A DNA stretch of 64,000 nucleotides, taken from NCBI RefSeq assembly GCF_040869045.1, contig NC_090323.1, positions 175,358,083 to 175,422,082 on the forward strand, read 5' to 3'. Both the position numbers and the translations under genes were made by a program. This DNA comes from Eurosta solidaginis (lineage: Eukaryota > Arthropoda > Insecta > Diptera > Tephritidae). Shown here piece by piece: positions 46,079 to 56,753 of the stretch. The notes under the pieces are model-generated. The model did no database searches and was not told the origin of the DNA. It saw only the letters and a program-made list of their open reading frames with translations. The first letter of the stretch is position 1; each line of letters opens with the position of its first letter.

Positions 46079-46985
46079 CACACATTTTTTACAAAAAAAC
46101 TCATATGTACCCAATACAAGTTCAGGAGGTTCAGATTTATCGACACGCCGTCCGGTGTGGCCCAAATGTTCCAAATATACAACTGTTGAGAAAAAATATG
46201 GATCAATGAAAACAAGTAAATGTGGAAGTTTTTTTTTACCATCTGTTGTTACTTTACACATAAGACATTGGTAACGACGACCAGCATCTACAAATTGCAT
46301 ATGAGCCTTGCACCGATGACATCTAATTGGACCCAATTCACCAAAATTTACAATGGGTGGCTCATATTCGCCCTCAACCGTTCGTGCCATTGGTTAGACG
46401 GTAAGTGTAATGGACAAAGCTGTTGCTTTTAATAAATCAGCTGTTGCAGGTATGCAATACAAAGAGGACCTGCAAAGAAGAAAGATCAATGTAATTGCCA
46501 AACAAAACATTAATTTCGAATAGCGATACCTAACGTAACGTGGCGAGGAGTTACCCTGATCTTCTACCACATATTTTGTGGTCACCAATGGTGGTAATAA
46601 ACCCTGTTCATTAGTAATAAAAGCACCTCCAGCGCTATTTTATTATCGGATTTGGCATCTGATCGGGATCTAAATGGCCTTGGGCTTGATCATACTGTTG
46701 CGGCTGTTGATATTTACCAGTAACAGGTGCAGGTGGTTGCTAAAGAAAATAACACAAAAATAATCATCAGCAAATTTTTAAATATATTAGTTGTATTAGC
46801 ATACATTATAACCAGGACGTCCGGACGTGTCCGGGTATTGGGGGTTAACCCGGCTGGCATCGGCGCCTGTCCAGGTTGTGTTGAAGGCATAATTTGACCC
46901 ATGTAACCACGTGTTGCACCTGGCTGTTGTAGAGGATAACCTGGCTGTTGAGGTCTTCCATTTGTGCTCGATTGTTCTCGAGATT
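46079..46985 (-). pseudogene. Sec24CD: Sec24C/D fragment (COPII coat), left arm and spacer
   Basis: Four exons on the minus strand: a Pro/Gln/Gly-rich part (46985-46805), 46739-46530 (LDPDQMPNP ... TTKYVVEDQGNSSPRYV), 46469-46240 (ARTVEGEYEPPIVNFGELGP, IRCHRCKAH) and 46182-46100 ([20 protein letters not shown]). Introns are 65, 60 and 57 bp with GT..AG ends. This is the N-terminal to zinc-finger part of a Sec24 cargo adaptor. An extra C near 46833 shifts the first exon and stops follow in the second; the zinc finger lacks its internal residues. It is fused in the last exon to CCT7. Confidence 0.85.
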
Positions 46986-47060
46986 AATACGCGTCTTTTG
47001 ACACCTCACTCGATATTTTTGGTAGCGTATTAGCAGTCGACCCCTCAACTAGACTATTAC
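46986..47060. other. Palindrome spacer outside Sec24
   Basis: 75 bp with GCGTATTAGCAGTCGACC, which also occurs at about 33338. No gene. Confidence 0.5.
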
Positions 47061-47077
47061 CCATATTTTTTCTCAAC

Positions 47078-47189
47078 AGTACCAACTGTATATTTGGAAC
47101 ATTTGGGCCACACCGGACGGCGTGTCGATAAATCTGAACCTCCTGAACTTGTATTTGGTACATATGAGTTGTTTTGTAAAAAATGTGTG
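47078..47189 (+). pseudogene. Sec24CD: Sec24C/D last-exon piece, right arm
   Basis: Only the short fourth piece ([20 protein letters not shown]) is present in this arm, again fused to [10 protein letters not shown] of CCT7. Confidence 0.75.
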
Positions 47190-48291
47190 GGTACCGATAG
47201 CTCTCAAGGTAAACCTCAAGCCTGTACGCACTACATTGGGTCCACGCAGTATTGACAAGCATATTGTTGATTCCAGTGGTAAGGCCACAATTTTAAATGA
47301 TGGTGCAACCATTATGAAACTATTGGATATTGTGCATCCAGCCGTAAAACTCTAATAGACATCGCCAAATCTCAAGATGCTGAGGTAAGTTTTTTGTTAT
47401 ATTAGAGTGTGTAGAATAAAAATGTTTCTCTTATCACGTCGGCGATGGCACCACTTCAGTAGTACTTTTAGCAGGTGAAATCTTAAAACACGTTAAACCA
47501 TATGTTGAGGAGGGCGTGCATGCACGTATCATCATTAAAGCTATACGTAAAGTATTATAATTATGCGTGACCAAAATATGACATGGCTGTACATGTCGAA
47601 GCGCCAATCAAAGGAACAACAACGTGCTTTATTGGAAAACACGCTGCCACAGCAATGTCCTCCAAACTTATTCATCAACAAAAAGATTTATTTTCTAAAA
47701 TTGTTGTGGACGCTGTACTTTCCTTTGATGGACCCAACGTCATATTATTAAATATAGTTTTGGAATTCAAGGCTGAGCGTGATAATTCTGAAAAGTACCT
47801 GTTGATAATTTATTTATTTTATTTCAAGACGTATTCTGTACAATGAACTAGCTAAGTAAGGCGTCAATGTTGTGTTATCTAAACTACCAATTGGTGATGT
47901 TGGTACACACTATTTTGCAGATTGTGATATGTACATATGTTCTGTGCTGTTCGTATACCAGAAGAAGATTTGAAACGTACAATGAAAGCTTGTGGTGGTG
48001 CTGTTATGACTACAGCTAATGATATTAATTCAAGTGTTTTGGGTCAATGTGATTACTTTGAAGAACGTCAAGTTGGTGGTGAACGTTTCAACGTTTTCCA
48101 AGGTTTGATAGTGGGTTTGACATTGATTTTATTTTCATAGTTTATAATTATTTAAAGGTTGCGTTAATGTTAGAACATGTACATTGATTTCACGTGGTGG
48201 TGCCGAACAATTTTTGGAAGAAACTGAGCTTCGTTACATGATGCTATAATGATTGTGCGACGTACAATTAAACATGATTCTGTTGTTGCTG
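47190..48291 (+). pseudogene. CCT7: CCT7 (chaperonin eta) fragment, right arm
   Basis: Mirror of 46078-44985 with the same exon pieces, the same frameshift after HPA, the same ATCAC acceptor change and the same internal deletion. It differs at scattered bases (for example SQDAE here, SQDDE on the left). It ends at the donor GCTG|GTAAGTC. Confidence 0.88.
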
Positions 48292-48329
48292 GTAAGTCAA
48301 AATACAAATTGAAAAAAAGTCTAATCTTA

Positions 48330-48558
48330 GGGCCTCATTCTCTATTACGAAACGAACTTTCGTTGCGGATCAGAGACGAATCGCTAGTGTATTTGCACTA
48401 TGTTAAACGATGGCAACTTATCACTTGACAATTACTTTTGCCTTCCTGTTAGAAACGTAAAGACCGAACAAAAATGATAGAGAATACCATTGCTAGACGA
48501 AATCGTTTGGAGGCGAATCGTTCGTCTGAGCTTACGTTCGCAATACAGAATGAAGCCT
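48330..48558. mobile_element. 229-bp MITE, Harbinger-like, right arm
   Basis: Mirror copy with TTA on both sides (48327-48329, 48559-48561). A 62-codon frame (48474-48662) starts inside it and runs into flanking sequence; it is open in both arms but has no recognisable domain. Confidence 0.7.
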
Positions 48559-48667
48559 TTAAATTGTTAAGTAATATAATGAAAAGACTGTGTCCAACTC
48601 CCGAAGAAAAAAACTATAAAATTTGTGTCAGTGAAATGATAATTATTGCTTTTGGTTGTTAGTTTTG

Positions 48668-50475
48668 AGGCCTCGTCTTCGAGTGCCTTCTGATCGTATA
48701 TGCCGGTTCTTTTGCATTCTTTTACATGCATAAAGTGCCGTTGAAGCCTTCCTCACCCTCTCCTCCACGTTGAGCTTCCATGACAGCTTACTGTCTAGGA
48801 TGATTCCTAGATATTTTGTGCACGGTTTCTCCCATAGGGTCGCCCCTCCTAACTTAGGAACGTCATCTGCGTAAACCGTAAGTTTTGCTGGTCCCTCGTA
48901 GAATCCCCTGAGCAGTTGGTTAATGACCAGCGTCTACAGCAGAGGTGATAGCACACCTCCCTGCGGAGTGCCCCTGTCCTCTAATTTCGTGGCCGCGTAC
49001 AATACCCATTGCGATGTAATCTTACTGCAGTTTAACATGCAGTCGATCCATCTGGGTAAGGCTGGATGTACTTTAACGTAATTAAGACCATCCATAATCG
49101 CCCATTTAGAAACACTGTTGAAAGCCCCGGCAATGATTAAGAAGACTTCTAGATCATATTCCTTATATTCCAGGGCTTTTTCTATGCTTATTACCACCCT
49201 ATGCAATGCGGTGTCTGCTGACTTGCCTTTGGTGTACGCCTGTTGTGTTGTGGAGAGCAGCTTTTAATCCACGTTGGACTTTATGTACACATCTATCAGC
49301 CTCTCAAAGGTTTTGAGCAGAAATGATGTTAAGCTATTGGGTCTATAATCTTTGGGATCACGTGACCGATCTTCCCCGCCTTTGGTAGGAAAGCTACACG
49401 AGCAGTTCTCCAAGAGTGCGGTACATGACTCAGTCTTATGCACCCATCGAATCACTAATCTTCTCGGGAAAAGCCGGCGTGCACCTCCAAGAAAGTCGGA
49501 GTCTTAGCATTATCCCCCTTTGGCTTATCCCCTACTTCCGTAGTTGGAACTTCCCTCTGACTCGCAACCTTCGAGGTAGTTGCTACCTCGCTATTGGGGC
49601 CCATCTGTGTTACAGCTTTGGGCCTACTTGTCTTGTCTATACGACTGCCCTGCCTCGCGGCTCTGGGACTGGGTCCTTTCTGCCTCTTGAAAGCAGGCTT
49701 GTCGCCTTCCGCCGAACGTTCTTCCTCGTACCGGTTGCAGAACCGAGGGTTTCTAGCAGCAAACCTTTTGAACTGCCTTCGACCTACTTCTACCGCCTCA
49801 TGGGCCCATTCCAAGCGCTCGCTCTCCACTTCTGTTGGGTCGACCACTGCTCCCAGGCGTTGGACAATTCTTAGTGCTGCACGGTACTGCGAGAGAGCTC
49901 TTTTACTTCCCCTGCTCCGTACCCTTCTCCACTCTTCTACTCATTTGTGTGCTTTTCCAACACGGAGTTCATTGAATCAGCACTACTCTCGCTAGCCGAG
50001 TCTGACGCATCGCTTAATGCGTATTCGTTGTCCTTGGCTTGCGACTCAGTCCTCCTCTTATCATCCTCCTTATTACAATTTGGTAAAGAGTCGTTCATCT
50101 TGGTCGTACGACCACCAGCTCGACAAGGCGGGCTCAGCGGTAAAGTGTTATATACGGGGAAAGAACCGTCAGCCACAGCAGCGCCCCTTACTGTGGTAAG
50201 GCCATCAATACTTCCCGAGGTGGTCCGGTATCGGGAAGGCTTCGTTCGAATACAGCCGAATTTATCCCCTGGCTGCAAATTGTCCAATAGGCACGGTCCG
50301 CATAACACCCTGGATTAGGGGGTTGGCAGTTCTTGATCACCGACATCCCGCCGCCCTCCTGTAAGGCAAAACGGCGTAGATGCCAGTCGTAAACAGCTCC
50401 GCCTCATATTCGGGCGCTATGGAGATCGGCTAAGCTCTCACACCAACGACGAGGTGCCTACCCCAGTGAGGGAGA
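48668..50475 (-). mobile_element. R1-like LINE, deletion derivative, right arm
   Basis: Mirror of 42804-44612. The RT frame (49206-48934) is slightly more open than the left copy and ends in TPQGGVLSPLL before a shared stop. Confidence 0.8.
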
Positions 50476-50660
50476 GATTGGGGAGATAGCTGTTTATTTT
50501 ATTACAAAGCTCATCGATGTGGGAAACAATTGCAAAGGTATAGAAGCAATAGTGACTCCTTCTGGTGGTAAAGGTAGCTATTGATATGTAGAAGTTAAAC
50601 AGAAATTTGATGAATATGAGTTTTTTTTTAAGTTATTGCAAAAAAAAGCGTTGAGGATTT
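50476..50660 (-). mobile_element. PHD-LINE RT scrap, right arm
   Basis: Mirror of 42620-42803, with an extra 13 bases at 50506-50518 that also occur in the third copy (about 59042). Confidence 0.65.
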
Positions 50661-50819
50661 TTAATATCTTACGAGGTACCTTCGTACATGTTTCTAAGAA
50701 TGAAGAATGACACCTATTCAAACTTCGCTATACTTTAACATACAATACTTCACCCCATTTTAACACAACTATAATTTTTTAATTTTATTAAATTTTATAA
50801 AATGTTTCTTCCTCTACAG

Positions 50820-51468
50820 TTCCATTTCCGTATTGGATGGTAAATATGGCTTTCGCATTTTCTCCATCAATAACTTGACAAGGTGGAAGAAATCTATGCG
50901 CGTAAATCGCAACATATTATATTGGTCGAGCGGTTCTTCAATAGCTCTCTAGTGGTGATGGTGACAGCAGAGAAACCAAACTGTTTACAAATGTTACACT
51001 TCAAAAAGAATCAAAATATCTGCGTCTACGGCTCAAATACCCACAGTATATGAATGAATCGAACGCATCCAATTGTCTGCCTAACGGATAGTATACATAT
51101 CCATCAACGAACTGGGTCTGAATACTGAAACAGTACACATATTCAAAATCGATGAGAAGGCTGTGATGATGGTATAGGGTGAGTTGTTGAAAAACATACG
51201 AAAACCACCATAACCCATCTATATATTTGCATTACAGCTAAAGCTTTACAAACAGCAAAAATTGCTGGCGCCAAGCAATTGGAAAAGGCAGTGAAGCATT
51301 CATCACACTGTACGGATGGTGCAAAGTTAGAAACTGCTGTTGTAATTGCTGCCACCGACACAACGGTCATCTCTACTTCGCCGAGTAGCGGCTCGTCCGA
51401 CTATCTATCGAAGACAGTATAATCATATATTTTGCCAACACAGGTTAGCGATGTGCTTGCACAGGAAA
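50820..51468 (+). pseudogene. Atg18: Atg18/WIPI fragment, right palindrome arm
   Basis: Same structure as 42460-41812 in the opposite orientation: exon 50820-51171, a 66-bp intron (51172-51237), and exon 51238-51468. The blade reads VERFFNSS with a one-base difference, then EKPNCLQMLHFKKNQNICVY. The internal stop in YLSKTV-stop-SY is shared with the left arm. Confidence 0.8.
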
Positions 51469-51915
51469 ATATTTCAATTAGAAAACAAAAACCAATTAAG
51501 GGAGTTTATTTATTATTAAATTACTTACTTTTCTTTATATCAACTGTATTAATTTAAGTTGCAATTTCATGTGCATGTATAATAAGGGATGTCGTGATAC
51601 GTGATACGATTGCTGTCGGAATTAGATTTGAAACCAATCAATGCTCCTGCTAAGGGTTGAGAATTATTGCTCAAATGATTAGATTTAGAACAATAATAAA
51701 TGTTACTCAATTACTAGTCGTACATTTTTAAGTTCATCAATTACGACAGCAATCGGATTCCACGACACCTTTGAATATTCTTGATCTGAAAAAAGAGTAA
51801 ACCTAATCTGAATTAATACTAAACTTTAAGTTGTAGATTATTCAAATAATTGGAATTTTTTTCTAAAGCTTAAAATTATTTTCTGCTCGCTTAGAAAAAA
51901 ATTCAATTGGAAAAC

Positions 51916-52920
51916 ATGTTATGGAATCGCATTTACGGTGGAAGCAGTAAGGAAGGCGGTCGGCATGATGTTGTGGTGCACAGTGGCTAGTCATTGTCGG
52001 CTGGGGCGGGTCCTTGCCAACCTTACTGTTCCTGCGCCATAATCAGAAAAAAGTTCCTATCATGCCTATCAAACTAGCAGCTGTCAAATTTAAAATAAAC
52101 TGACAGAAGCACAGAGACGACTCAAAACGCTTATAATTCAAAATAAAACAACATCCGGCCGAACCGGATGTCACGGACAGACCGTTAACATTCAAAAAAT
52201 TTAAACTTCAAAAAAAAAAATCAAACGCAAAAAAAAATTACCGAACCGGACATGGCCGGTTACCAACGCAGAGAGTCAAAAAAACAAGCTGAAAATAGAA
52301 ATAAAAGAAAGAGAAGGGCCGAATATAACTTGGGGGCGCCGCGGGTGGCGTTGCGACGCCCGGTGCTTGTCCCACCCTCAAAAACCATGGCCACCGACGC
52401 ACCTATTTTTCGGTGGCCCCTTACCTGGTTTACCTAAGTGCCTTCTAAAAGAATGTAGACGCCAGCATTCCCATTCTAATTACAAGTTTATTCAGATATC
52501 ATTATTACTAAAGTATGTATGCTATGAAAGAAATATTTAAAGCTATACCTACAATTATGTCACCTCCTTCTTTTTTTTTTGACAAGGGTTATAAGCGCTT
52601 GGTGCAAAAAAAATTGTAAATAAATGTGCTTATGAATAGTAGATAGATTACATACAAAATAGAAATTTGGTTAAATGCCCTTTCTCTTTTCATTCACAAA
52701 CCTATCTTAGGGATGTACAGTTTGGATACAACTTCCGATAATTGGGGCCCCCTTACAAAATTAATATGTTGTTGTATTAGACTTATTTTGAGTTTAACAA
52801 AACATCAATTCGGTATAACACATAGTATAATGACACTAATATGTACTATGTACTAAGAAAATTGTTATGAACGCAACTAAGACTAAATTTGGGGTAAATC
52901 ATACTCCTCGAAGAAATTGT
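51916..52920. other. No gene recognised
   Basis: Mixed GC and AT sequence right of the palindrome. A 61-codon basic frame (52252-52437) has no domain. Confidence 0.35.
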
Positions 52921-53235
52921 TTCACATGTTCAAGTAAAACGTGAACTTTTAGATTCATAGAAAAATTAACGAAATCATTTACATGTTCAAGTAAAACGTG
53001 AACTTTTAAATTCATAGAAAAATTAACGAAATCAATTACCTGTTCAGGTAGAACGTGAACTTTTAAATTTATGGTAAAATTAACGAAATCGTTTTACATG
53101 TTCAGGTAAAACGTGAACTTTTAAATTTATAGTAAAACTAACGACATCGTTTTACCTGTTCAGGCAAAAAGTGAACTTTTAAATTTATAGTGAAATTAAT
53201 GAAATCGTTTTACTTGTTCAGGTGAAACGTAAACT
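52921..53235. repeat. 57-58-bp tandem repeat, five to six copies
   Basis: TGTTCA starts recur at 52927, 52984, 53041, 53099, 53157 and 53215, each followed by AAGTAAAACGTGAACTTTTA-like bases. Within a unit TGTTCA/TGAAC and ACGTGAAC give partial dyad symmetry. Confidence 0.88.
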
Positions 53236-54214
53236 GTTTTGCATGTACCAGTCAGTGCTGGTATTGTTTTGTGTTTAGTTCAACTCAGTCAAAAAAAATA
53301 AAATTAAAATAATAAAATGAAAGAACAAAGAAAATAATTCAGATTTGAAAGGTTTCATGCATGTATATAATAATATTACTTTAATATGTGTAAATTTATT
53401 TTTGACATATATTCATGTAGAATGAAGCAATTTAAGTTCCACTGCAAATTTTATGATTTGTAAGTTAAACTCGACAATGCATTCACTTCTTGAGTTGAGG
53501 TTGATAACGAAAAAAAAAACAATAAAGTAGATGCCATATTAATTATTCACAATTTACACGGGCATGCTGCAGTTAGTAAGATGGCAGTAAGCAATAAAAA
53601 TTTGCATGTACTGTAACTTACATTATCACTAAATTTAACAGTTTACTGATAAAGATTATAGAAATAGTATATATTTTTTTTTGTTGATAATGTGAGTTAA
53701 TTTGCATTACTCGTTAATTGCATCCCTTAATATAAATTTAATGCGTTTTAACTGATAATGCAATTGAACTTGAATTACCAATAAAACTTTATTCCTTACA
53801 GAAACAATATCAATACCTTTTGCTCATTCCAAAAACATATCCGCAACAATTGCATTAATTAAAAAGTAATAGTAAAATTTTACTGTAACGCAAAGCGACT
53901 TTTAATACCTGAAACTTCTTTTTTTTGTTTCACGGGCAGTACAAATTGCCTACCTATGACCATTAAGATATGTTTTGTTTTTTTTTCTTTTTTTATGCTT
54001 CTAAGTTAATTAAACCTCCTTACTTCACTTTACGTTTCGTCTACTTTTTTTTTTTTTGCATGGTATAATAAGTTAACTTTACAACAAGTGGATGCAGCTT
54101 GCTAAAGAACAAGGTTGAGGCTACAAATACGTATATTTAGTTCAGTATTGGAACGAACTCACCGCTTTAACCGCTGATATTCGTTGTCGCAATTGGCCTG
54201 GCCGCAGGCCTATG
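53236..54214. other. AT-rich sequence, no gene seen
   Basis: No domain-bearing frame; poly-T/A tracts at 53950-54060. Confidence 0.4.
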
Positions 54215-54520
54215 TTCGCTGCCCTGTGGTTGTCATTGTAGCTGGTATATTGTAGCCCGTATGGTCGTAGCTGATAAGGATGCGGCTAGTATTGTTGTAG
54301 CCGTTATGGTCGTAGCTGATAAAGATGCGGCTAGTATTGTTGTAGCCGTTATGGTCGTAGCTGATAAAGGTGCGGCTAGTATTGTTATAGCCGGTATGGA
54401 CGTAGCTGATAAAGATGCGGCTAGTATTGTTGTAGCCGTTATGGACGTAGCTGATAAAGATACGGCTAGTATTGTTGTAGCCGGTATGGACGTAGCTGAT
54501 AAAGATGCGACTAGTATGGT
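54215..54520. repeat. 45-bp mini-satellite
   Basis: About six units of 45 bp containing GTAGCTGATAAAGATGCGGC and GTATTGTTGTAGCCG. Read in one frame it gives a 15-residue repeat with ADKDAASIVVA, open for 132 codons, probably because 45 is a multiple of three. Preceded by GCAGGCCTATGTT, as in the mini-satellite at 34 kb. Confidence 0.88.
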
Positions 54521-54689
54521 GGCGGTACGTCTGGTGGTTGTTGCGCTCGTGGTTGGCGCTAATAGAAGGGTTGGGGGAGGTACTACTGATGGTGATGCCC
54601 GTAATAATAGTAGGCGCCGTTGGTGGTGGTGGGCGCTTTGGGTCGAGGTAACCGAGTGAACCGGGTGGCGCTAAAGCTTCGCGCTACCC

Positions 54690-54985
54690 TGTACGAGCCG
54701 GACATAGTGTACAAGTACAAGTGTGTTGACTTATCTGTCAAGCATTCTGACAGGCACTCGCTGGATTCGGAATGACAGCGAATTCAAAATGGATACCATT
54801 ACCGAATGCGCCGAATGATTGAAAAATTGAAAAAGTCGATACGATTGGTAGTCAAAAATGTTGTCGTTGAGACCAAAAATGCGACTCTAGACCTGAGATT
54901 TCCATCAGGTGAGCGAGGCTGTTTATAGTTTTGAAGTTTATCGCTTAGTGAACACACTTGTATAGGTACACTATGGAGCCGGATG
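54690..54985. mobile_element. 0.3-kb inverted-repeat element
   Basis: The ends are AGCCGGACATAGTGTAC ... and ... GTACACTATGGAGCCGG, with TACAAGTGTGTTGACTTA and its inverse inside. It is the short relative of 35570-37105, sharing GACCTGAGATTTCCATCAGG and GAGGCTGTTTATAGTTTT near the right end. Confidence 0.7.
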
Positions 54986-55515
54986 ACTTGGCTCTTTGAC
55001 GTCGATTGTATTACGCGGCAGCGTACTGCTGGCCCTGGAGGCGGAGGTGGTGTCGGTCGCTTTTCCGCAGGTGGTAGTATCCTTCGTAAACGTAGAGGAA
55101 GAGGTTTATCTCACTAAGTGTGACTGCTAACGCCGACCTACTTCAACTGGACCTTGTCTCCACACAACACAACCGGTGCAGAGTTTATTACCACCCAAAA
55201 TAGATGCGTAGAAACGAGATTTGTCGGAAAGAACGGTTTCGGTGCTTTGCGCTATCGGCTCTTTCCTAGTTTCTGGACAATTACCTGCGTATGTGCACAG
55301 CCGGCGAGGATGTTTTGTGATCACCAAATTTTTCCACCCTTCCTCTTTTTTATCTTGCCGGAAACTCATGGCAATTTTCGCTAGTGATGGCCGGTCTGTC
55401 CTTTTCCTTGTTTTTCGATACTTTTTATCGCAACTTTCGCCACATTACTAGGTGTGTTCGCGCGAACACGCTCCCAAGTGGATCGTAGCCGTAGACCGTA
55501 GCAGCAGACCGTAAC
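54986..55515. other. No gene recognised
   Basis: An 80-codon minus frame (55369-55127) with several Cys and Arg has no domain that I recognise. Confidence 0.35.
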
Positions 55516-56446
55516 AAACAAAAACCAATTAAGCGAGTTTATTTATTATTAAAGTACTTACTACTTTTTTATATGAACTTTATTAATTTAAGTTGCAATT
55601 TGATGTACATAATAATAAGGGATGTCGTGATACGATTGCTGTGTCAATTAGATTTGAAATCAATCAATATTCCTGCTAAGGGTTGCAGAATTATTGCTTG
55701 AATGATTAGATTTAGAACAATAATAAGTCTGACTCAATTACTAGTCGTGCATTTTTAAGTTCATCAATTACGACAGCAATCGAATTTCACGGCACCTTTG
55801 AATATTCTTGATCTGAAAAAAGAGTAAACCTAATCTGAATTTCTACTAAACTTTAAGTTGTAGATTATTCAAATGATTGAAGTTTTTCCTAAAGCTTAAA
55901 ATTATTTTCTGCTCGCGTAGAATATATTTCAATTGGAAAACAAAAACCAATTAAGCGAGTTTATTTATTATTAAAGTACTTCTTTTTTATATGAACTGTA
56001 TTAATATAAGTTCCAATTTCATGTACATATATAATAATATTGAAAATAATAAATATTGAAAATTCAATTTTTTTGGTTCATATTTTATTCATATGGCTGC
56101 TCCAGGTAAAGTAAATCTGTAGGTAAAATTCATATTATATGGCGGTTATATAAATGGTAAAACCGAAGTAAAATTGATTGTCAAATGACTCGAAAATGTG
56201 GAGTGAAATGACGGAGAATATGACCGCCATTTGACGAGCATTGTGACGTGTGTGAGCAGCACAGTACTATGCTCATATCCTATAGGTGGGAGCGGAATGC
56301 ACGATCACATTAATAGGAACGAACCGGAAAATTTGGTCACAAAACCTACTCACGCCCATGCAAATATTACTATGAATATAACCGCAGGCAAAAGTCACAA
56401 TGACCGTAAAATGGCTAGTCAAATGACGGGGAGCGTTTCTGCAGGG
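55516..56446 (-). mobile_element. Long terminal sequence of the TIR/foldback element, inverted copy
   Basis: Inverse of 40876-41811 at similar length (about 931 bp); it ends GAGCGTTTCTGCAGGG at 56446. The flanking bases of 40876 and 56446 do not match, so the two ends may not belong to a single simple insertion. Confidence 0.75.
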
Positions 56447-56753
56447 AGGTGAGCGAGGCTGTTTGTAGTTTTGACCATTGTGAATGATGACAAAATGTGA
56501 TCTCTTATCTGTCAGCTGCCTGACAGGCTGTTCAATATGGCTACTGTTCAGCGTTTTGACAGGCTGTTCATTATGGCGGCGCCTATCTTCAGCGGGTGAT
56601 AGAAAGAGATACAGAATGAGACAGCGATAGTCAAATACAAATCAGGTGATCCAATCACTTTGGAATTTTGACGCTTATGCAGAAGAGATCACACTTTGTC
56701 ATCATTCACAATGGTTTTGACGTTTATCGCTTAGTTGACACCATTGATTACTA
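56447..56753. mobile_element. Fragment of the TACAAGTGTG-type element interrupted by a MITE
   Basis: The outer bases (AGGTGAGCGAGGCTGTTTG ... GTTTATCGCTTAGTTGAC) match 54915-54955 and 37040-37090. The MITE at 56476-56713 divides them. Confidence 0.7.
56476..56713. mobile_element. 238-bp MITE with 31-bp TIRs and 8-bp duplication
   Basis: TIRs at 56476-56506 and 56683-56713 (start CATTGTGAATGATGAC) differ at one base. GTTTTGAC occurs on both sides (56468-56475, 56714-56721). The empty site is seen at 54915-54955 and 37040-37090. A 31-bp TIR and an 8-bp duplication are the values of P-type elements; hAT elements also give 8 bp. There is no coding capacity. Confidence 0.88.

Larger units (their letters stand above)
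41366..46201. repeat. Left arm of a large palindrome
   Basis: Inverted copy of 47061-51915. Matching positions sum to about 93,262-93,280 along the whole length, so the arms are collinear with only small indels. By eye the arms are above 95% identical. Content from the centre outward: end of the Sec24 piece, CCT7, a 228-bp MITE, an R1-like LINE, a PHD-LINE scrap, Atg18 and TIR units. The outer edge is set by the loss of similarity at 41366. Confidence 0.92.
47061..51915. repeat. Right arm of a large palindrome
   Basis: Inverted copy of 41366-46201. The inner edge is at CCATATTTTTTCTCAACAG; the outer edge is at 51915, where GGAAAAC is followed by unrelated bases. A 6-bp insertion near 47080 (TACCAA) distinguishes this arm. 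Confidence 0.92.

Noticed and set aside
48474..48662. Conserved 62-codon frame in both palindrome arms as a new gene
   Set aside because: Half of it is the antisense end of a MITE; equality between arms follows from the duplication, not from selection.
54261..54659. 132-codon repeat protein
   Set aside because: Explained by a 45-bp mini-satellite; no start context or homologue.
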